Below are positions 6,818 through 11,270 of a stretch of DNA of 11,270 nt, piece by piece (position 1 is the stretch's first letter; every line of letters begins with the position of its first letter). Under the pieces are notes generated by a model. The model did no database searches. It saw only the letters and a list, made by a program, of their open reading frames with translations, and was not told the DNA's origin. The stretch is from DAOPXV01 sp035352535. Lineage in GTDB: Bacteria; Muiribacteriota; UBA9980. Made by a program: the position numbers and the translations under genes. The stretch is taken from NCBI GenBank assembly GCA_964545075.1, contig CAZJFS010000145.1:1-11270 (forward strand), given 5' to 3'.

Positions 6818-6865
6818 ATAAAAAATAAAAACCGGAAAACGGATTTATTCGCGTTTCCCGGTTTT
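6818..6865 (-). terminator. Intrinsic terminator of the oligoendopeptidase gene
   Basis: On the minus strand a 14-bp stem (6865-6852 with 6841-6828, one G-U pair) closes a 10-nt loop. It is followed by TTTTTATTTTTT-like sequence continuous with the stem end. It lies about 40 bases after the peptidase stop. On the plus strand no T-run follows, so it acts in one direction. Confidence 0.93.
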
Positions 6866-6904
6866 CTTATGAAAAATTATATCAAAGTTATGCGAAATAG
6901 CCTG

Positions 6905-8719
6905 TTAAAGCTTTACATATTCGTCAATATGAGCTTCCACGATCTTAAGGCTGTCCGACCAGAACTTCGGTTTGGATATATCGATGCCGAACTTTTTAGT
7001 GAGTTCCAGAGCGCGCGCCTGGCCGGTCGAGCGGAGCAATTCATTGTATTTCGGAACGAATTTCGCGCCTTCGTTCTGGAAATTCTTATAGAGGCCGAGA
7101 GCGAAAAGCTGGCCGAAAGCGTAAGGATAGTTATAAAACGCAAGCCCGGGCGTATAATAATGAGGCTTTAACGCCCACATATATTCGTGCATATGTTTCG
7201 CGTCAAGCCCGTCGCCGTACGTCGCTTTTTGAGCCCGCGTCATTATGTCGCAGAAGTCTTCCGCCGAAAGTTCGCAGTTTTCGCGTCTTTCAAAAACTTC
7301 TTTTTCGAAGAGAAAGCGCGAATAGATATCGACGATGACCTGGCTTTCGCCTATGAGCTGCGTCTCGAGTATCGCGAGCTTTTCGGCTTTCGAAGCCGTT
7401 TTTATGGCGGCGTTGATTATTATGGTTTCGCAAAATATCGACGCGGTTTCGGCGAGCGCCATAGGAGTGCTCTTTTGCATCATAGTGAGCCCCTTCTGGC
7501 ATTCATTGTGATAAGCGTGCCCCAGTTCGTGAGCGATCGTCGTCACCTGATCGAACGAGCCGTCGAAATTGCAGAGTATGCGGGATTCTTCAGCAGCCGG
7601 AATTTCCATGCAGAAGGCACCGCCGCGTTTTCCATCACGCGGATAAACGTCGATCCAGTTGTTTTTAAAGGCGTGTTTCGCGAAATCACCCAGTTCTTCG
7701 GAAAAAGTGCTGAAATTTTCAATTATAAAATCGCAGGCTTCGTTATAAGTGAAACGCCTGTCGATCTTTCCGGCCGGCGCAAAAAGGTTCCACCACGGAA
7801 GAGATTTGCGCCCCGAGCGCAAGGCTTTTTTCTTGAAGTATTTTCTGAACGCGGGAAAAGAGGCTTTCATGGCGGCCATCATGGCTTCGAGCGATTTCCT
7901 GTCGATGCGGTTCATATCGAGTGAAGGGTGAAGCGCGTCCTCTCTTTTTCTGTGGAGATTCAATGTTATATTATGGCCTTTCACTCCGTTTAAAGCGGCC
8001 GCAATCGGTTCCTTCACGCTTTCCCAGCCGGCGAGTTCGGCTTCATAAGCGCTCTTTCTGATTTTTTCATCGGTATCATAAGCAAGATTTCTGACGCTCG
8101 CTATCGGCATCGCTTCCGTTTTCCCCTTGATGGTGACCGGGACCTTAAGCTGCGACGAAACCACGCCCTGAAGCTTCGAAAAAGCCTGACCGCCGCTCAG
8201 TGACAATTCCGACGCGAGGGTTTCCTCGGCTTCGCTCATCAGGTATTTACTCTGATCATAAGTTTCAATAAGTGAAAATTCATGTTTTTTAAGATTTTCG
8301 TCCATTTTTATAAGATCGGCAAGGCCTTTTCCGATAGAACCGATAAACCCGCTGAACGCGACGCCAAGATTCTGCAGGGGAACCGACATTTTTTCAAGTT
8401 CCGAAGTCGTTTTTGCGGCAAGTTTATCATAAGAATTAGTCGTATAATATGAAGCGGCGAACGCGTCGAGCGTTCCGTAAAGTTCATACAGCGCATTTAA
8501 TATTTCAACCGCATGGCTGGCCTTCTCAGCCGTTTTTTTATCCGCTTTTATCGTCTTTTCAGTTTTTTTGATGCCGTTATCGCTGAAATATCTCTCAGCG
8601 CCCGCTACAAGTTTTCCAAGTCTCTGGCAATCCTTTTTAAAATCGGCTGAATCGAGTCCCTTATAGATATTGGACAGATCCCAGCGCACGTCTTTTTGAG
8701 CGCCACTATTTTTTTTCAT
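6905..8719 (-). CDS. pepF: M3-family oligoendopeptidase (PepF-like zinc metallopeptidase)
   Basis: Cytoplasmic zinc peptidase that cuts short peptides, likely for peptide recycling or amino-acid fermentation. From ATG 8719 it has 604 residues, normal for the roughly 600-residue M3B oligoendopeptidase F group. The zinc site is HELGH (397-401) in TTIAHELGHAYHNE. The likely third ligand is E424 in LAETASIFCE, 23 residues after the second His. A helical N-terminal half and the C-terminal HYYTPGLAFYNYPYAFGQLFALGLY segment are typical of the family. There is no signal peptide. The start is set by the SD: GGAGGG (8732-8727) is 7 nt before ATG 8719 but only 1 nt before the alternative ATG 8725. It is transcribed alone, divergent from hpf, with its own terminator. 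The exact substrate is unknown. Confidence 0.93.
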   Translation of the reverse strand: MKKNSGAQKDVRWDLSNIYKGLDSADFKKDCQRLGKLVAGAERYFSDNGIKKTEKTIKADKKTAEKASHAVEILNALYELYGTLDAFAASYYTTNSYDKLAAKTTSELEKMSVPLQNLGVAFSGFIGSIGKGLADLIKMDENLKKHEFSLIETYDQSKYLMSEAEETLASELSLSGGQAFSKLQGVVSSQLKVPVTIKGKTEAMPIASVRNLAYDTDEKIRKSAYEAELAGWESVKEPIAAALNGVKGHNITLNLHRKREDALHPSLDMNRIDRKSLEAMMAAMKASFPAFRKYFKKKALRSGRKSLPWWNLFAPAGKIDRRFTYNEACDFIIENFSTFSEELGDFAKHAFKNNWIDVYPRDGKRGGAFCMEIPAAEESRILCNFDGSFDQVTTIAHELGHAYHNECQKGLTMMQKSTPMALAETASIFCETIIINAAIKTASKAEKLAILETQLIGESQVIVDIYSRFLFEKEVFERRENCELSAEDFCDIMTRAQKATYGDGLDAKHMHEYMWALKPHYYTPGLAFYNYPYAFGQLFALGLYKNFQNEGAKFVPKYNELLRSTGQARALELTKKFGIDISKPKFWSDSLKIVEAHIDEYVKL

Positions 8720-8726
8720 TACCATA

Positions 8727-8732
8727 CCCTCC
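8727..8732 (-). promoter_or_regulatory. Oligoendopeptidase ribosome binding site (decides the start)
   Basis: GGAGGG lies 7 nt before ATG 8719 and only 1 nt before ATG 8725, so initiation at 8725 is very unlikely. The protein should begin MKKNSG. Confidence 0.85.
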
Positions 8733-8769
8733 GATTTGTTTATTATATTTAAGAAATATGTTTTGTTTT

Positions 8770-8798
8770 ATTATACAATAGTTTTAATTTTTTTTAAA
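8770..8798 (-). promoter_or_regulatory. Probable promoter of the oligoendopeptidase gene
   Basis: On the minus strand TATAAT (8775-8770) is preceded at 17 nt by TTTAAA, matching 4 of 6 -35 bases, in a strongly AT-rich context. A second TATAAT (8747-8742) has a worse -35. Either would give a leader under about 45 nt. Confidence 0.55.
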
Positions 8799-8815
8799 TA
8801 AAAAAATGGCATAAA

Positions 8816-8860
8816 AAATTAAACTTTTAATTTGACATAGGACTTTTTCTGTGTTATAAT
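8816..8860 (+). promoter_or_regulatory. Consensus sigma-A promoter of hpf with AT-rich upstream element
   Basis: TTGACA (8832-8837), a 17-nt spacer, TATAAT (8855-8860) and an extended -10 TG make a full-consensus promoter. Just upstream is an AT-rich inverted repeat, AAATTAAA/TTTAATTT (8816-8823 and 8826-8833), which could act as an UP element or operator. The transcript should start near 8867. No stress-sigma (SigB/SigH-like) motif was evident. Confidence 0.9.
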
Positions 8861-8881
8861 TTTTTCAAGTTTTAATACCCT

Positions 8882-8926
8882 TATTGAGTAATATTCCCGG
8901 GATGTGCCACAAAACTCAATATTTTT
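8882..8926 (+). other. Hairpin with T-run in the hpf leader (attenuator-like)
   Basis: In the roughly 110-nt leader, TATTGAGT (8882-8889) pairs perfectly with ACTCAATA (8914-8921) across a 24-nt loop, followed by TTTTT (8922-8926). The loop holds CCCGGG. It is weaker than a strong terminator but correctly placed for premature termination or RNA-level control of hpf. Confidence 0.4.
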
Positions 8927-8978
8927 GGATGTATGTAATTATTAAAATATTAATAAATCACATAAGAGGTGCAAAATA

Positions 8979-9545
8979 ATGAACATCGTAATTAATGGTA
9001 AACATGTTGAGCTTACGGAGGCATTAACGACCTACGTACGCGACAAATTTTCAAAACTCACGACTTACTTCGATCACATAATCGAAACCGACGTAACTCT
9101 TTCAGTCGAGCAGACCAAGAACAAAGAAGACCGTCAGACGGTCGAAGTTACCATCTGGGCCAGCGGAGCGGTTTTAAGAGCTTGCGAATCATCGTTTGAT
9201 ATGTACGCCGCCGTTGATCTCGTTCACGATAAACTCGAAAGGCAGATCGTAAAATACAAAGAGAAGCTTAAAAACGTACCGCGCCGCGAGGCTCACCAGA
9301 AAAAAGAACGCGAAGCCACTCACACGGTATTCTCATTAAGCGAAAAAGAAACAGGCAATAATTCTCCGAAAGTTATCCGCACGAAGAAATTCGCGTTGAA
9401 GCCTATGTTTTCGGACGAAGCCGCCATGCAACTTGAACTTCTCGGCCAGGATTTCGTTGTTTTTTCAAACGCGCAGACGAGCGAGGTCAATGTCGTCTAT
9501 CGCAGAAACGATGGAAATATCGGTTTGATAGAGCCCCATTTCTAA
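8979..9545 (+). CDS. hpf: Long-form ribosome hibernation promoting factor HPF
   Basis: Binds the 30S decoding region and pairs ribosomes into inactive 100S dimers during starvation or stationary phase. It has 188 residues, the long form. The N-terminal S30AE domain is about 1-100 (MNIVINGKHVELTEALTTYV and DMYAAVDLVHDKLERQIVKYKEKL). A charged linker follows (about 100-130). The C-terminal dimerisation domain (about 131-188) includes VIRTKKFALKPMFSDEA, LLGQDFVVFSNAQT and VVYRRNDGNIGLIEPHF, close to the Firmicutes consensus. The SD AAGAGGTG (8964-8971) is 7 nt from the ATG. It is first in a plus-strand run with an EIIA-like gene and secA; the hpf-secA neighbourhood is common in Firmicutes. The strong promoter implies high expression. 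Confidence 0.96.
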   Translation: MNIVINGKHVELTEALTTYVRDKFSKLTTYFDHIIETDVTLSVEQTKNKEDRQTVEVTIWASGAVLRACESSFDMYAAVDLVHDKLERQIVKYKEKLKNVPRREAHQKKEREATHTVFSLSEKETGNNSPKVIRTKKFALKPMFSDEAAMQLELLGQDFVVFSNAQTSEVNVVYRRNDGNIGLIEPHF

Positions 9546-9641
9546 ACGCATAAATAAAAAAGTCGCTCCGTCCGCTATACGGCGAAACATTTCCCGCCCC
9601 GGCGGAGCGCTTTCAGAAACCCGGCTAAAGGTGGTATTTGT
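9546..9641 (+). other. hpf-EIIA intergenic gap with GC-rich hairpin
   Basis: CGCTCCG-T-CCG (9564-9574) pairs with CGGCGGAGCG (9600-9609) as a 10-bp stem with one bulged T. A short CCG-CTATA-CGG hairpin (9572-9582) competes for the same CCG. Only CTTT follows the stem, so termination would be weak; partial readthrough to the EIIA gene or an mRNA-processing role is more likely. The EIIA SD is AAAGGTGG at 9627-9634. Confidence 0.45.
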
Positions 9642-10112
9642 ATGGATATGAGACTCACAAGTTTAATAAATGAAGAACTTATCGAGCTCGAGCTGAAATC
9701 CTCGAAAAAAGAGGATGTAATACTCGAAATGGTTAATCTGCTCGAAAAAGCTAAAAAAGTGACGGACAAAGATATATATTTCAAGTCCGTTATCGAAAGA
9801 GAAAATCTGGGTTCGACCGGTATCGGAAAAGGAATCGCCATCCCCCACGGTAAATCGGACGTAATAACCGAAGTGGCGGTGGCTTTCGGCCGCTCCGCGC
9901 GCGGCATCGATTTTGATTCGCTTGACGACAAACCGGTAAATCTGGTGTTTTTGCTTGCCGCGCCCAAAAATGTCGGCGGCGTTTATTTAAAGGCGCTAGC
10001 CCAGCTTTCAAGGCTTTTAAGGCAGCAGGAATTCAGGGAAAGCCTCTTGAATTCCAGAACCAAGTCCGAAGTGCTTGAAATTCTTTCAAAGGCAGATCAG
10101 GCTGAACAGTAA
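9642..10112 (+). CDS. PTS EIIA domain protein, fructose/mannitol or PtsN-like
   Basis: Single EIIA domain of 156 residues, the usual length for a standalone EIIA-Fru/Mtl or EIIA-Ntr protein. The phospho-acceptor is H69 in the clear signature STGIGKGIAIPHGKSD (58-73), followed by VAVAFGRSARGIDFDSLDDKPVNLVFLLAAP (79-109), a typical core. It would take a phosphoryl group from HPr. No EIIB/EIIC permease is nearby, so a regulatory role like PtsN is more likely than sugar uptake, but this is inferred from context. It follows hpf by 96 bases and precedes secA by 102 bases on the same strand. hpf-ptsN adjacency is well known from proteobacterial rpoN clusters. The SD AAAGGTGG is 7 nt upstream of the ATG; the in-frame Met3 is a weaker alternative. 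Confidence 0.9.
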   Translation: MDMRLTSLINEELIELELKSSKKEDVILEMVNLLEKAKKVTDKDIYFKSVIERENLGSTGIGKGIAIPHGKSDVITEVAVAFGRSARGIDFDSLDDKPVNLVFLLAAPKNVGGVYLKALAQLSRLLRQQEFRESLLNSRTKSEVLEILSKADQAEQ

Positions 10113-10145
10113 TATCTTGCTATATAAAAAAAGAAAATACATAAG

Positions 10146-10189
10146 AGCATCGGTTGTGGCCTAGTTTTGGTTATTAGCTGATGCTTTTT
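10146..10189 (+). terminator. Terminator-like hairpin between the EIIA gene and secA
   Basis: AGCATCGGTT (10146-10155) pairs with AGCTGATGCT (10176-10185) as a 10-bp stem with two G-U pairs, across a 20-nt loop, followed by TTTTT (10185-10189). It is likely the end of the hpf-EIIA transcript. It lies only 25 bases before the secA start, so secA needs readthrough, an internal promoter, or attenuation control. Confidence 0.65.
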
Positions 10190-10214
10190 ATATAAGTTAA
10201 GGACTGATAAGAAA

Positions 10215-11270
10215 ATGTTTAAACCCTTAGTGAATTTAATGAGGTATCTTTTCAATAAAAGCGACCGAGAAGTCCGCCGCTGCCGCATCGTAGCCGCCAG
10301 AGTAAACGAACTGGAACCCGAAATGGCGAAACTTTCCAACGACGAGCTTAAAGCTAAAACGCCATATTTCAAGGAACAACTCGCGAACGGCGCGACGCTC
10401 GACGACATACTCATCGAAGCTTTCGCGGTCGTCCGTGAAACTTCGAAGAGGGTCCTTAACATGCGTCATTTCGACGTACAGCTCATAGGCGGAATGATCC
10501 TTCACGAAGGCAAGATCGCCGAAATGAAAACCGGCGAAGGCAAAACGTTAGTCGCAACTCTTCCGCTTTATCTTAACGCCCTCGAAGGAAAAGGCGCTCA
10601 CCTGGTCACGGTGAACGATTACCTCGCCCGCCGCGACTCCGAATGGATGGGCAAAATTTATAAATTTCTGGGACTATCGGTCGGCCTTATATTAAACCAG
10701 ATGACTCCCGCCGAGCGCGTCGACGGCTACGGCGCCGACATCACTTATGGAACGAACAATGAATTCGGCTTTGATTATTTACGCGACAATATGGCGGTCG
10801 CGGCCGAAGACCTCGTTCAACGCCCTTTTAATTTCGCCATAGTCGATGAGGTCGATTCCATTTTGATCGACGAAGCGAGGACGCCTCTTATAATCTCGGG
10901 ACCGGCGGAAAACGCCACCAACAGGTATTACGAAATATCCGCCATCGCCAAGCAGCTCAGGCGCGAAGTCGATTATAACGTCGACGAAAAATCAAGGACC
11001 GTCGCCATCTCCGAGGAGGGCGTAGCCCGCGTAGAGCGCCTCTGCAACGTTTCCAACTGGTATGATTCGTCGAACATCAAGAACGTCCACCTTCTCAATC
11101 AGGCGTTAAAAGCTCATAATTTATTCAAACTCGATCGCGATTACGTCGTAAAGGAAGGCGAAGTTATAATAGTAGACGAATTCACCGGACGCCTGATGAT
11201 AGGAAGACGTTATTCGGAAGGGCTTCATCAGTCGATAGAGGCCAAGGAAGGCGTCAAAATATTGCGTGAA
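10215..11270 (+). CDS. secA: Preprotein translocase ATPase SecA (3' end cut by window edge)
   Basis: Motor ATPase that pushes preproteins through the SecYEG channel. The first 352 codons are present and run open to the window end; a full SecA is about 800-900 residues. The N-terminal helix includes MRYLFNKSDREVRR. Walker A is in EMKTGEGKT (103-111). The pattern VTVNDYLARRDSEWMG (131-146), YGTNNEFGFDYLRDNM (178-193) and Walker B IVDEVDSILIDEARTPLIISG (209-229) is nearly invariant in SecA. The preprotein cross-linking domain begins around 230 and ends near FTGRLMIGRRYSEGLHQ. AAGGA (10199-10203) lies 11 nt before the ATG, a long spacing, so the start site is less well supported than others here. 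No promoter of its own was clearly seen. Confidence 0.97.
   Translation, partial: MFKPLVNLMRYLFNKSDREVRRCRIVAARVNELEPEMAKLSNDELKAKTPYFKEQLANGATLDDILIEAFAVVRETSKRVLNMRHFDVQLIGGMILHEGKIAEMKTGEGKTLVATLPLYLNALEGKGAHLVTVNDYLARRDSEWMGKIYKFLGLSVGLILNQMTPAERVDGYGADITYGTNNEFGFDYLRDNMAVAAEDLVQRPFNFAIVDEVDSILIDEARTPLIISGPAENATNRYYEISAIAKQLRREVDYNVDEKSRTVAISEEGVARVERLCNVSNWYDSSNIKNVHLLNQALKAHNLFKLDRDYVVKEGEVIIVDEFTGRLMIGRRYSEGLHQSIEAKEGVKILRE

Noticed and set aside
6668..7171. Plus-strand open frame starting in the pepF-rex gap
   Set aside because: More than half is antisense to the peptidase gene, it crosses a strong terminator hairpin, and no SD or recognisable domain is present.
7187..7924. Plus-strand open frame of 245 codons
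   Set aside because: It lies wholly antisense within the oligoendopeptidase gene, which has an intact HELGH motif and full family length. The translation is rich in Arg/Phe with no domain, typical of a shadow frame.
1..11270. CRISPR arrays, tRNA/rRNA genes, insertion sequences, attachment sites
   Set aside because: No regularly spaced long direct repeats, cloverleaf sequence, transposase frame or terminal inverted repeats were seen by eye.

Overview
The window suggests a strictly anaerobic, hydrogen-metabolising bacterium of Firmicutes-like gene content. The grounds are a trimeric NAD(H)-linked [FeFe]-hydrogenase, a Rex repressor, a long-form hibernation factor, an M3-family oligoendopeptidase, and strong sigma-A-type promoters. 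The phylum cannot be fixed from this sequence. Similar gene sets occur in Clostridia, Thermotogae and several uncultured anaerobic phyla.

Positions 1-5491 (minus strand) hold a hydrogenase cluster read in the order hydC, hydB, hydA, then a second, diverged hydrogenase-domain protein. hydC/hydB overlap as ATGA and hydB/hydA as TAATG, so the three subunits look translationally coupled. Together they carry the full Thermotoga-type set of Fe-S, FMN and H-cluster motifs. The fourth protein runs off the left edge. It keeps the H-cluster cysteines but has lost the usual proton-relay cysteine and other conserved active-site residues, which resembles the putative H2-sensing (group C, HydS-like) hydrogenases.

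Positions 5492-6904 hold the putative hydCBA promoter, a probable rex terminator, rex itself (minus strand), a strong rex promoter and an unusual repeat-filled rex leader. Rex senses NADH/NAD+, the same couple used by HydABC, so regulator and enzyme form a plausible redox feedback module. The fourth protein may add H2 sensing. About 260 bases (6555-6817) have no recognised gene. Positions 6905-8719 hold an oligoendopeptidase (minus strand) with a very clear terminator.

Positions 8720-8978 are a divergent, AT-rich intergenic region. It holds a consensus promoter driving the plus-strand run hpf, a PTS EIIA-like gene and secA (cut by the right edge). The hpf leader is about 110 nt and has its own hairpin. 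Another terminator-like hairpin lies just before secA. I saw no tRNA, rRNA, CRISPR array, transposase or phage gene.
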